Shown: positions 25,201 to 36,995, numbered from the stretch's first letter. The stretch: 64,000 nucleotides of DNA from Mimachlamys varia (GCA_947623455.1 OX392527.1:27520201-27584200); one strand, 5' to 3'. Program-made: numbers and translations. The notes: generated from the letters alone by a model not told the origin.

Positions 25201-28200
25201 TGTCACATAATGTGAAACATGTCCTTTTGTCCAGTTATCTGTCACATAATGTGAAACATGTCCTTTTGTCCAGTAGTCTGTCACATAATATGAAACATGT
25301 CCTTTTGTCCAGTAGTCTGTCACATAATGTGAAACACATCCTTCTGTCCGGTCGGCTGTCACATAATGTGAAACATGTCCTACTGTCCAGTCGACTGTCA
25401 CATAATGTGAAACCTGTCCTTCTGTCCAGTTATCTGTCACATAATGTGAAACACATCCTTCTGTCCGGTCGGCTGTCACATAATGTGAAACATGTCCTAC
25501 TGTCCAGTCGACTGTCACATAATGTGAAACCTGTCCTTCTTATGTTTAGTCAGCTGTCATATAATGTAAAACACGTCCTTCTGTTCAGTCTGCTGTCACT
25601 TAATGTTACCAAGTTTATTGCATCCAATACATCCTGTATTAATTGTCCCTTTTCATTTTCATGGTACTTTTCATAGAAATGTATGTGTGTGTAAAGCTTT
25701 AAAAAGAAATCAGGCATTTATAGGGATATAGGAAATTAACAAAACCTGACCCTTGTTTACCTGTAAGTGCTTTAGAGTTCGGATATTTTTGTTTCATGAT
25801 AAATAAATTTATAGCTTCATTTGACTTTCTACAGGAGCAGAAGAAGGCGTGGGCAGAGTGTGTGTTTTTTTGTGCTGAACAGGTGATTGACTATAAACGT
25901 CTGATCCTCAGTCAGCGGGCTGCCATGTAAGTCATTTACTGTTATAGAATAATATACTCTGCATCGGTACCTTTCACCTAATCTTCGCATCCTTAACAAT
26001 TCCATGAGATACAATAATATACTCTGCATCAGTACCTTTCACCTAATCTTTGCATCCTTAACAATTCCATGAGATACAATCTTTTCTTCATTTCAAGTTG
26101 TGTAATTGTAATCTCTTATGTAAGGGAATATTTGATAGTAGAAAGATCAAATTTGCTTTTCTTATATTCATAATATTTCCTTCAGTTCTTGTAAATAGAA
26201 TTAAATGAAATGGATTAATTTTCTATCCAAAGTGTTGAAATAAAACTGATGTGAATTTTCTATATAAATAGGCTAAGTCTGCTGAGGACTAATTCAGACT
26301 TCATTCGTCTCAAGTCAAAGATGGTAAATGAGAGTGACTATTTGATGGCAAAGATCAAATTTTTCCATCAAAGGTAAGAGGAGAATATATATATGCAGGT
26401 ATACATATACAAGAGAATTAATTGTTTGAAAACAGTGCTGTCTCTTGTTACTTCACATCAAACATGGGTGGTTAGGTGGTGCAGTGGATAACACACCTGC
26501 CTATATCACAAAATATAAGGTGGCTGGGGTTTGATTCCCCTAATGGATGTGAAAGGTATATATGGTTTACTTGTCTGACCATGTGTGTTTTTTCTATAGC
26601 TACTCTGGTTTCTGTCCACATTAAAACCCCCGTCCGAGCCAACAAGAATAATAATAGCTGTAAGAACTTGTTTCATAATTGCTTGGAAAACAGGTAAAGT
26701 TTGTACCTGCGTAATATTAAAGATATTTTTTCTATCAAGCCTATGAAAATGATCTGGGCCCGTATTCATGAAACCGTTCTCATGCTCAAGCATGGATTCT
26801 GTGCTCAGGCCAGAGCTTTCTTGAAACTCTCCTTAACCATGTCGAAGAGTCAAAAAGTCAATTTAAATGTTGAAAACAGCTTTTTGCTTCATGTCCCTTT
26901 AACTTTTTTTCCAAAACTTAACAAACTCATTGATTTTTTAAATAATTTATTGCCAGATTAAGAAATAAGGCTTGAGCACGAAATCCATACTTGAGCATGA
27001 GAACGGTTTCATGAATACGGGCCCTGATCTTGAATTGTGTACAGAAAGAAACTACTATACTGAAACCTATGTTTTAGGTTTTACAGGATAGCTAGACTGA
27101 TAAGATTAACATTTAATATTAAAGCAATCCAAAAACAAGTGTAGTATTTTAGCCCCTTTATATAGAAAGGCAACTCTGTGGAGGCTTGTAAGTGCCGCCT
27201 GAACATACCTGGTAATTCATAAGTGGATCTATGACGACAAACATCCATCACTTTAGTACCTTATATGATATTTGTTGGTAGACGTCGGCAACTGATACCA
27301 TTTGAACGTCTTTATTGCAGTTTGAGACATGATATGGCATGCTACAAAGACCAGCTGTCAAATGGGAACATAAGTAAGTTGGACTCAAAACCAGCTAGAG
27401 CTAGCTTTGATTTACCTAGTACATCTTGTAACAGCACATGTTTTAGGGGCCATGTGATCTTACTATGAGTTTTGGTTTACAGGAAGTTTGATATTATAAC
27501 CCAATATGCAGCGAGTCATTTTTAGGACCAAGGAATTACATAGCTCCTTATGAACTGATTGGTACGAAATAAAAATGGGAAACATTTGGAATGTTCCTTT
27601 TAGTGGGAATTTTGGCCTGTGTCTATATCTAGGTGTCAAATTTAAAAGTCTCAAACAAACTCTTGGTTATGGATCAAATTTTGATTCAAATATTATTTAT
27701 CTACCAGTGCTGTGTGCAAGTATTTGATTACAATGAAATTATCTTTAGTTTATTGTCCACTATTTTCTTTGTTAACATATATGCAAGTGAATGGATTATT
27801 GTTTTCATTTACAGCTGACTCTGGTGAATTGTATCAAAAGTGGCTTCAAAGTGGTGAAGACATGAATGAATATAGTGCTATAGTAAGTTACCAAGCATCT
27901 CACAGACATTTCTATGTAATGGACATTGGAGTTGTATAATTGTACGCTGTGAGGCTGTGTGTTGTGGCCTTGTGGTGTTGGACATGTATGTCAGTGTTTA
28001 GTTGGAATGTTAGACTTTAGTTGGTAGTTTGATTGATGTTGTATGTAGAAGGCTTTGTGTTGTCTGGGGGTGTAGGAGTCTGTGTGTTGTCTGGATGTGT
28101 AGGAGGCTGTGTGTTGTCTGGGGGTGTATGTTAGTGTTTAGTTTGATTGATGTTGTGTGTAGGAGGCTGTGTGTTTTCTGGGGGTGTAGGAGGCTGTGTG

Positions 28201-31200
28201 TTGTCTGGGGGTGTATGTTAGTGTTTAGTTTGATGTTGTATGTAGAAGGCTTTGTGTTGTCTGGGGGTGTAGGAGGCTGTGTGTTGTCTGGGGGTGTAGG
28301 AGGCTATGTGTTGTCTGGGTGTGAATGTCAGTGTTTAGTGTGATTGATGTTGTATGTGTAGAGACTGTGTGTTGTCTGGGGTGTATGTTAGTGTTTAGTT
28401 TGATTGATGTTGTGTGTAGGAGGCTGTGTGTTTTCTGGGGGTGTAGGAGGCTGTGTGTTGTCTGGGGGTGTATGTTAGTGTTTAGTTTGATGTTGTATGT
28501 AGAAGGCTTTGTGTTGTCTGGGGGTGTAGGAGGCTGTGTGTTGTCTGGGGGTGTAGGAGGCTATGTGTTGTCTGGGTGTGAATGTCAGTGTTTAGTGTGA
28601 TTGATGTTGTATGTGTAGAGACTGTGTGTTGTCTGGGGTGTATGTTAGTGTTTAGTTTGATTGATGTTGTGTGTAGGAGGATGTGTGTTTTCTGGGGGTA
28701 TAGGAGGCTGTGTGTTGTCTGGGGGTGTATGTTAGTATTTAGTTTGATTGATGTTGTGTGTAGGAGGCTGTGTGTTTTCTGGGGGTGTAGGAGGCTGTGT
28801 GTTTTCTGGGGGTGTAGGAGGCTGTGTGTTTTCTGGGGGTGTAGGAGGCCGTGTGTTTTCTGGGGGTGTAGGAGGCCGTGTGTTTTCAGGGGGTGTAGGA
28901 GGCTGTGTGTTGTCTGGGGGTGTATGTTAGTGTTAAGTTTGATTGATGTTGTGTGTAGGAGGCTGTGTGTTGTCTGGGGGTTTCAATTCAGGGGTGTATA
29001 TATTTGCTGCTTGATCTGTATGTCCTTCCATATGTACCTCCGTCCGTTTTTCTTTCCATCCATCACATTTTTGTCCTAAGCATAACTTTGCCCACAGTGA
29101 AGCTGGAATCAGGTCACTGGGTCTAAGGTTAGGGTCAAATTTAACATTTCTTATCTGCTTTACATTTTCTTATTACGATATGAAACAGAGTTGGTGAGAG
29201 TCATACATGTTTTCAATTGACCAAACCTTTAGGTCAAGGATCAAGGTCAAATTTTACATTTATTATCTGCTGAACATTTTTTTGTGGCCTATGATTATGA
29301 AGCAAAGTTGGTAGAATTAAATTAGATGTCAACTGCCCAAACCTCAGATCAATCAGATCAAAGGACAAATTCATCTGTTAGGGTCATACACGTAGTGGGC
29401 CCCTTCCTGACATGTCGGTGTTCTAGTTACACTAAGACTATATGACTTACCCAGTATACTAAATTCAAGGCCAACAACCCCTTATTTACAGTTATTTCCC
29501 TATGTTGAAATTTGGTTTCTGGAGCATAGCTCTGTTTGTATTTAAAGTATGATAATGAAACTCGGTACAATGCAAAGCTCAGTGTTGCAAAGTCAAATTA
29601 ACCTTTGTTTTCAAAAAAACCCATTCTTGTTGGACAGTATTGGGGAGCATCCATCACTTTCAGTGATTGTCTTGTGTGCAATGAGAATGGTGTGAGATTA
29701 TGTGTGTTAAGTTGTGTAGCTAAGTGCTGTAAGAATGGAGCTGTGTGTTTGTGTATGGGGTTGTGTTTTTATTTTTTGTTTTTATTTTTATTACACATTT
29801 TAATTTAATAAAATTGTAATAGATTTTAATAGGACTCTAGTGTTGTGACAGTGTATTTGTATGTTGTAGGGATATAGTTTTGTGGTTGTTAAATGTAGCT
29901 GTATTGTGAATTGGAGTTTTATGTTTGTATTTATAATGGTGGTTGCGTATTTACTTGTTGTGGGGATAGGGTTGTATTTTGTGTAAAAGAGATTATGTGT
30001 ACATTTATGTAAAGGTTATTTTACACAACCAAAATATGTTTTATGTGATGTTTCCATGACTAGTACGTTATTTACCCTGTCACCTTCATCAGAATAATGA
30101 CCAACATATGCATACAACAGTTGTAAAATTTGTACGAGTTGGTAAATGACAAATCGGTCATACAATAATAGAGTTATTAATATTGTACTGAACTGATTAG
30201 ATTCATCTAAACTTTGTTTATGACTTGGTCATAGATGTGCGAGAGTCTGTGAGCCCCCTCATCCCGATTTAGAGTGTACAGTTTGGAGCAATACTAGTTG
30301 TGTGAAGGGAGGATGGAATTGATGACTTAACTTACAGTGAGAATCATATTGTTATTAAATTGAAGTCTTTGATCTGACATGGAACTTAATATTTTGTAGA
30401 AAGAAGAGTGTAATAGACTTGACCAACAGTCCACAGCATTGCAGACCAAAATTGTGGAGTTACAAAGGAGTCCTTTTGCACGAACAAATAGGAACAACAT
30501 TTTAGAAGACATGTTGGTTGCTCACATTAGATTCAAAGAAATTCAACACTGAAACATATTTAATAGCTTAAAAAGAATCTCTCTGATTTGAATGTCAAAG
30601 TGCAACATATAGAGTTAATGTGAAAAAAATCTTTATGAAAGTATTGAAGTTAATTACTTAGACAAATTTAAATTTGTTTAAAAGAATCATGAAGAAGATA
30701 AAATGAATTGATTATAATGCAAAATGGTTTAAATGTGTATTTTTAAACAAATCTGATTGTGAATTTCACTTTTTAGGAAAGAATGCTACTTGCATGCATG
30801 TTACAATTTTTGTAACACACTTTTTCATTTGTAAGGAAAAGCAAGCTGCCTAGAAATAAGACTCTTATAATTTCTACAACAGGGAGAAGACATCTAGGGA
30901 TTTGTACCAGGAACTGAGACAATCTGGCAGAGGACGTAAGATGTTGTTCTTGTTCTTTCTTTAAGTTTAATTAGTACGGTAATACATTTTATATCACAAG
31001 ACATCTAAGTCATCGTTCCAATCTATTCATCGATATTTTTCATATGCTATCATATACATTTATTATAATTTTTATTTGGTTTAAAATGCTTTGAATGAAA
31101 GAGTTGTTTTATAACTCTTAACCTTTTAATGTTATGTTATATCAGTAAACATGTCAACATTTTATATCGTTTTACCACTTTCAATGAAGTGACCACCCCG

Positions 31201-34200
31201 TCTTAAAAATCATTGATACTCATTTTAAGGCCTTTAACAACAACAGTTGATGATGGGCCGTAACACAGACAAACATATCATTAGACAAGGTTTTGTTTAT
31301 AAGCAGCGTAGGGGCAGAGTTTCTGTAAAGTCCTTTTTTTTTTAGACTCTTTGATTTGCAGGATTCTGAAGATGAAGCAACATTTTCTGTGTCTATAGAT
31401 ATAAATTGAATTTTTGTAGAACAACTTTTTACTTGTTTTGGATTAAAAGTTTTCAACCATATCAGAAAATGAAACACAATTTGACAATTAACACCAGTCG
31501 TCGAAATCATTTTGGATGTTGAGGTCATAAGCTCATGAGGTCAAAGTTGCAGCCACAGAATCAAACTTTTCATGATGTTTGAGAAATTCAAGCAAATTTT
31601 GTAAAACTCACACCAGGTTTCTAAACACAATAGCATGCATGTGCATTGTCAGCTTCATGTATTTTCACGATTGTGTAATATTTATCAAATAATAATGTAC
31701 ATCATAAAATAAGTTTTGTTTCCATAATGACATCAATGGGCGCTTTGTCTTGTCAGTATCCCATCAATAGTATGTCATCCAGTATGATAACAGATATTAT
31801 AAACGGAATATACCTTATTCACGTTTCATGAAAACATACATTTTGTTTTAAATGAAACGTCATTGTATTAGTTTAACTCTAATCCTTTGATCTTTATACC
31901 TGCATTTATTTTGAGTTGACTTTTGTTACAGCCGGAAGAGAAACCTTACGGGATCATCGACCTATAGTGACCTCCGTGGTCAAGTGTGTGATGACCAGAG
32001 ACAAGAACCTGCAGGACTTGTACAGACATCTTGTGTAGGCCAATTTGTTTGTTGTTTAATTCCGATTGATATTTCCTTTATCAAAGTCATCAATATTGTA
32101 TTGTATGTTTGGTCAGAAGTCTAAACTGCTAATCTTGCATTGTGGAAACACTTTGTAACATAGTAATTTTTTATGCTTTGAAATGATATGACCATTTCCC
32201 CCCTATCACACAAAGACTGCCAACATCAGCTCAAGGAGTGCGAGTCCTGATAGCTGTTTTGGATTGAGGATTAATTTAGGGTACTATATGCACATGAGCT
32301 GGTGCCAATGTCCACTGAATTCTTGTTTCTACCACAATACCCTGTGTTATTCCACTCTCAGACCATTGTATAAACGTGCTGACTGTTGGATAAATCCATG
32401 TTATATACCACTAGTGAAATATGACCTTCCAGACTTTTGATTTGTTGAGAAGTTGAACTTTGACCGAAAATCACGTTTGTGTCATTTGTAACTTTTGAAA
32501 AATAATGAACTTGAGTGAAATAAATTCCATATCCAACAACCACTCTTTGTGTAACCTCTATTTATTTTATTTCAACAGAAAGATAGCATCTTGTAAGCAG
32601 GAGCTCCACCAGATCTTGCCTGGAATTGAAAGGTGTTGCAGAGATATTAGTAGTGCAAATGAGCAATTAATCAAATGTCAGAAGCGACGCCAATCAGAAA
32701 TTTGGCAGCTCTTTAGGATGATGGTAAGTTGGACCTGTATGTATACAACACAGATGTTTATATTTTTTTTGTGTCGCCTCGACGATCATAGTCGACAAAG
32801 CGAGACTTAGGTGTTACTTTTCCGGTGGTGGGGTCAACAATTGTGTTAAAGTCCACTTTTCACAGTGTTAAAATTACCCAATTGCATTGAGAATTGGTCA
32901 CATGACTCAGACCATCATACTAAATACCTGACCTCCATTTAAAAGAAATCCTGTTACAGGTTTTTGTGTTAAGGGGCAAAAACATGGGAATTCGGAGAAT
33001 TTGCGTTCAAGTCCAATTTTAATAGTGTCACTGATATCGGATTCAATTGAAACTTTAGAGTAGTCACTAATATTATCATACTGAAGACCTTACTGAAAAT
33101 TGGAGGAAATTTTGAGGTAAAAGCATGGGAATTTTGAGAATTTACATAAGCATCCGCTATTTATAGTGTTATTGATATGTAATTAAATTGAAACCTGGCT
33201 ATGTTACAGATATAATCTTGCTGTATGTATTTTGTCATACCAATTTTTACGTTGGGACTTAAATATTATCGGCAAAGCGGGAAAGGCGAGACATACAATT
33301 ACGTGTAATTGTTGTTGCATTTTACATCTAAATAACATTATGTTGATCTGACCTCCATTTATAAGAAATCCTGTTACAGGTTTTCGTGTTAAGGGCAAAA
33401 ACATGGGAATTTGGAGAATTTGCGTTAAAGTCCAATTTTAATAGTGTCACTGATATCAGATTCAATTGAAACTTAAAGTAGTTACTAATATCATCATACT
33501 GAACTCCTTACTGAAATTTGGAGGGAATGAATTTGCAGGTTCTGCTGTTTTGGGGAAAAACATGGGAATTTCGAGAATTTGTGTTTAAGTCCACTTTTGA
33601 TAGTGTCATTGATATCAGATTCAATTGAAACTTATTTTTTTTTACTGATATCATCATACTGAACAATTTGCAGATAAACTGCTGTTTTGGGGCAAAAACA
33701 TGGGAATTTGTGTTTAAGTCCACTTTTTATAGTGTCACTGATATTAGATTCAATTTAAACTTAGGGTAGTTACTAATACATGTATTATCATACTGAAGAG
33801 CTTACTGAAATTTGGAGGAAATTTGTTTGCAGGTTTTTCTGTTTTGGGGCAAAAACATGGGAATTTTGAGAATTTACGATAGCATCCACTATTTATAGTG
33901 TTATTGATATGTAATTAAATAGAAACTTGGCCAAGTTACTGATATCTTGCTGTATGTATTTTCTCATACTGATTTTATGGTTGGGACCTAACATTATCGG
34001 CAATGCGGGAAAGGCGAGACATATAATTATGCGTAATTCTTGTCTTCAAGATTGACCTATTACTGTACATAAAGACTATTACAGTTACGATGTGTTCTAA
34101 ACATTATTGTTTTTCTAACAAGTCTGATTTTAGGGCATCCTTTGCAAGAAATAAGTTTGACATTTGAGTACAAAGTATTACCATTTGTCATGCTGCGCAT

Positions 34201-35556
34201 TTAAAAATTTGACAACTACTTATTAATAAACAAGTATTATTATCTCGTTTTATAACAACTGCTCAGAAAAATGTGTAATCTGAAAAGTGATTTGGTACAT
34301 CAGTATACCTACCTATTGATACAAATACTTGACAAAGAATGCTTAGCTAATTAGATCTGCACTGTTTACAGCTTTGTGACGCACATTGGTCTTGTACAGT
34401 ACATGTAGTAGGATGCAGGGCACATAACTGAAGAGTTGCAATTTGGAGTCATGGCACAGGACTGTGCTGTATACTTGAGCAAGAAGCTTTATTCTGCTTG
34501 CTTCTGCTACTGAGTTGTAAATGATTACCTGGTTGAGCAGTGCTAGAAATTGTAGAATGCTAGATTTGAGCGCTAAAATGGCGGCAGTGGTTGTATGGTC
34601 CCTATGGAGTTGAGAAAGATATTAGCTGGTTGCTAAGGCCGTATAACCACAGATGATAATAATAAATTTCTGTAAGATGGCCTCAAAACAAGATTGTGAT
34701 GAATAGTTATATAAGAATCTCGAATTATTATTATCACTCATCTTTTACAGAGTGGTGAAGTCAATCAACGAGGGAACAGTGGTCAGGCAAGCATGTCTGT
34801 CTCAATTTATGGCAATGAATCTCTGGAGTCTATACAAGTGGTAGAGGACTCGAAGGAAACACACAGAAGGTACAGCTGGTTTACTTAATATGCATTCATT
34901 GTTGTGGTTTTCATTGACCAATATTTATTGTGTATTTAAAGGCCCAATATACGTAACTTTCGGCAAAACTTGAAGCGAAAATCAAGCCTTATAACTTTTT
35001 ATATTTATAGATATAGTTAAGATTAACTGATATCAGCAATATCCAAGATAAATTCCTTCACGGTTACCGGTACAGCAGCAGTTGAAACACGCTATTTGTA
35101 AACAGGCGTCCATTTCGAACCGTCTTCTACCTTCTGTTTGTTGTTGAAGTGGGCCCCACCTGAATTATTTTCAATTCTTTGGATTTTTTTGTCAAGAGTT
35201 TGTTGTTAGTTACTGCTCAGATTAACTTCGTTTTAGGCTTATTTTTGCATGGTTATCAACTGGATTTTTTTTCAGAATTTTTCAGGATCACGAAAATTTC
35301 CCTGAAGTTACTTATATTGGGCCTTTAAGGGTTGATTGAAAATATATGATTTGAAAATTAAAAGTAAATAACAAAATTGAAAGGATAAATTGATAATAAA
35401 ATTTAAAAATTAGAGTCCTGTTTGTCTATTAAAAAGTGATTAAAGGAATTTTTGATTTATTTCAGGCTTGGTCAGATGCTTCAGGATGTTCTTCAAGCTC
35501 AAAATGATCTGACATCGAAACTTGATTGGGATTCATTACCATTGGCTGACACCTGA
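19205..35556 (+). CDS. IKK: IkappaB kinase (IKK-alpha/beta type), complete
   Basis: Ser/Thr kinase that phosphorylates IkappaB so that NF-kappaB is released; cytoplasmic, normally in a complex with NEMO. Coding exons: 19205-19306, 20069-20284, 20487-20645, 20946-21035, 22026-22150, 22820-22927, 23088-23217, 23960-24151, 24454-24582, 25835-25926, 26272-26373, 27321-27373, 27815-27882, 30400-30512, 30883-30935, 31932-32034, 32579-32723, 34751-34869, 35466-35556; total 2190 nt, 729 residues (family about 745-756). Seen: glycine loop [12 protein letters not shown] Lys43, HRDLKPEN from His143, DLG at 166 as usual in IKK, activation-loop Ser177 and Ser181 in [15 protein letters not shown] from 190. 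A ubiquitin-like domain follows (about 311-417), then a helical scaffold/dimerisation region (about 418-670) with DLYRHL and [10 protein letters not shown]. The C-terminal LDWDSL resembles the NEMO-binding LDWSWL. Donors GTTTGA (exon 9) and GTTGGT (exon 14) are weak but required by frame. A splice acceptor 8 nt upstream of the ATG implies an unseen 5' UTR exon. Confidence 0.96.
19440..19830 (+). repeat. Dispersed repeat, uninterrupted copy (IKK intron 1)
   Basis: Uninterrupted relative of the element split at 11.3-14.6 kb. It carries an internal inverted repeat (CAGACATCTGTTTAAAAATGG near 19465 against CCATTTTCAAACAGATGTCAGG near 19547). No coding capacity. Confidence 0.55.
21338..21430. repeat. 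Dispersed repeat shared with 61.1-61.3 kb
   Basis: AGGTGTCAACCTCTGAAACC and the following CTCCCTGATTTCTC match, in reverse orientation, AGAGGTTGACACCT and neighbouring GGGAGATCTCC near 61250-61300. It lies in IKK intron 4. Confidence 0.5.
23688..23807. repeat. 60-bp tandem duplication (IKK intron 7)
   Basis: Two near-identical copies begin CAAAGTTTTTGTCTGAGC and end TGTTTTGGAG, at 23688-23747 and 23748-23807. Confidence 0.85.
24889..25610. repeat. 39-bp minisatellite (about 18 copies, IKK intron 9)
   Basis: The unit contains CACATAATGTGAAACATGTC followed by CTTTTGTCCAGTAGTCTGT. Because 39 is a multiple of three, the array is open for 258 codons on the plus strand and 188 on the minus strand; these frames are artefacts of the repeat. 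Later copies show a two-unit alternation (CGGTCGGCTG against CAGTCGACTG). Confidence 0.95.
25950..26083. repeat. Tandem duplication of about 62 bp (IKK intron 10)
   Basis: AATAATATACTCTGCATC to AATTCCATGAGATAC is present twice with two or three differences. Confidence 0.85.
26466..26600 (+). mobile_element. tRNA-derived SINE-like element (IKK intron 11)
   Basis: An A-box-like TGGTGCAGTGGATAACACAC is followed by a B-box-like GGGTTTGATTCCCC. The spacing and the TGG(C/T)GCAGTGGAT form are typical of tRNA-derived SINE heads in marine invertebrates. Confidence 0.6.
26756..27024. mobile_element. GGGCCC-ended MITE with 50-bp inverted ends
   Basis: A 269-bp element starts GGGCCCGTATTCATGAAACC and ends with its reverse complement. 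The inverted ends extend about 50 bp with four or five differences. It is flanked directly by a 6-bp duplication, TGATCT. It lies in IKK intron 11. Confidence 0.85.
28029..28985 (+). repeat. 27-bp G-rich minisatellite with a 257-bp higher-order unit
   Basis: The basic unit is GGAGGCTGTGTGTTGTCTGG followed by GGGTGTA. Longer blocks repeat with a period of 257 bp (from about 28325 and again from about 28582, nearly identical). The plus strand is almost free of C. It sits in IKK intron 13, so the G-rich strand is the sense strand of the pre-mRNA. The long open frames here are not genes. Confidence 0.95.
32325..32560. mobile_element. Fold-back MITE, internally deleted copy next to IKK exon 17
   Basis: Starts CTACCACAAT and ends GTGTAACCTCTA, matching the copy at 6337-6790 but lacking its middle. 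It ends only 18 bp before the first base of exon 17, so it borders the polypyrimidine tract of that acceptor. Confidence 0.75.
32765..34045 (+). repeat. Dispersed element with internal repeats (IKK intron 17)
   Basis: Opens with CGCCTCGACGATCATAGTCG and closes near GGGAAAGGCGAGACATA, so the two ends share a C(G)GAGAC-type motif. Inside, a block around AAAACATGGGAATTTGGAGA and TTAATAGTGTCACTGATATC recurs about five times at roughly 200-bp steps. Confidence 0.7.
34380..34665. repeat. Dispersed repeat shared (inverted) with 47.24-47.37 kb
   Basis: The sequence around GTGCTAGAAATTGTAGAATGC and AGATATTAGCTGGTTGCTA matches the reverse complement of 47240-47370. It contains AAAATGGCGGCAG. It lies in IKK intron 17. 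Confidence 0.55.
34936..35328. mobile_element. TTAA-flanked MITE, copy 1 (IKK intron 18)
   Basis: TTAAAGGCCCAATATACGTA at the left and its near reverse complement ATATTGGGCCTTTAA at the right define an element of about 393 bp bounded by TTAA, the piggyBac target. A second copy is at 52724-53138. Confidence 0.75.
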
Positions 35557-36109
35557 TTAATACCCTGAATGACTGAAAACAATCTATAAAACTTATTTAT
35601 ACATGATGGAGTCGTCCCATTTGTTAAGGCCTTAAAGTGAGTAGTTTGTTACAGCATCAGGGTGGCTGTAAGTTTCCAATTGCATTAGCTGTAATAGACA
35701 GTTTCAGCAGTTTGACTCAATACTCATGGCTGTAACATACGATGAGTTTCTTCTACGAGACTCAGATATACCGGTCGCTGTTATCAGGGAGCATGTTCCG
35801 AAAGTCTACATACAGCAAGTGGTTTACAAGATGACTCTAAAAACATGTTACTGTTGGCATTGCGGGTACTTACAATGTTGATGTCTAATGTATTACTTCA
35901 TACCTGTTAAAGCATGTTCCAAAACTTTACATACAGCAAGTTTCAACTATGTGATTCTGCACATGGCTCTTAACATCCAGTGGGTTACAAGCTGACTCTA
36001 AAATGTGTTGCTGTTGGAATTTGATATTGCAGGTACTTACAATGCTGATGTCTAATGAATCACTTCATACCTGTGAAAGCAACGACAGTGAAAAGCACCT
36101 GTTTGATTA

Positions 36110-36500
36110 TACCCCCCACTTAGGTAAGGGGGTATATAGAAATCACTTTGTCTGTGCGTGCGTCTGGACCTTCTGTACAGCATATCTTGAAAACCCCTGG
36201 TCATATTTGGTTCATATGTTCACACACCATAGCATCACATGGTGAATTTCTACATATGATAAGTATTTGGTGGTCATCGGTTAATGTTAAGGTCAAGCAT
36301 TTCTGTTGACCATTTTGGGAATAAAAAGATTGTTTACAAAATATCTCATGAACTCCTGACAGATTTTGTGCATATTCACACCATAGTATCACACTATCAA
36401 GATCTATGCCTGTTTGATTTTGGTTGTCATCAGCCATCATTAAAGGTCACACTTGACCTATTTGTGGACGTGGGGGTATATGTGAGCCCCTGCTTACTTT
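36110..36500 (+). repeat. Dispersed repeat after the IKK gene
   Basis: ACTTAGGTAAGGGGGTATAT, CTGTGCGTGCGTCTGGAC and GTGGGGGTATATGTGAGCCC resemble a dispersed repeat type that I associate with molluscan genomes. The interval 35557-36110 is probably IKK 3' UTR and contains a short duplicated stretch (TTACATACAGCAAGT, twice). Confidence 0.4.
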
Positions 36501-36566
36501 GCTCTTATTTATATTAATGTTTAAAAAATAAACCATCTAAGTATGAGCATAAATTATTAACTCATG

Positions 36567-36995
36567 CAACTGGCCATCGTCGGAAACCAAAGGTACACTT
36601 CTCTGACGTTTGCATTCCGTGGGCTAAAATGGAAAGAAACTCTCGTTTTCGTACTAAAATAGTAGCCAATCAGATCGATAGTTTCATCTGTGACAACATC
36701 CAGCCGGGTTATCCCGTTTCATTTGTAGCACCGTCTGTCAACAAAACCTGTCGATTGTGATTAAAATATAAGGTCCTGCTATACACCGATTGACATCGGC
36801 GTCATGCTTACAGGAATATACTGGTCGTGCACGGTAAAATGATCTAACAGAGTGTCACGAGAAACGACCATTCTGATTGGTTGAAATCTCCGAATAAACT
36901 TCTATTCGGGGAACGAAGGTTTACACCGATTCTGGCCCATGGGATGCAAACATCTAGAGAAGTATACCGTGGGTTTCTGACGATGGCAACTGGCC
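36567..36995. mobile_element. Inverted-repeat element, about 430 bp
   Basis: The left arm starts ACTGGCCATCGTCGGAAACC and the right arm ends GTTTCTGACGATGGCAACTG. The arms match for about 55 bp, including TTTGCATTCCGTGGGC against GCCCATGGGATGCAAA. No coding capacity. Confidence 0.7.

Noticed and set aside
24900..25676. Open frame of 258 codons with repeated [13 protein letters not shown]
   Set aside because: It is a translation of a 39-bp minisatellite that is equally open on the other strand and lies in an IKK intron.
28029..29079. Cys/Val/Trp-rich open frames (RRLCVVWGC repeats)
   Set aside because: Translation of the 27-bp G/T-rich minisatellite; no gene context.
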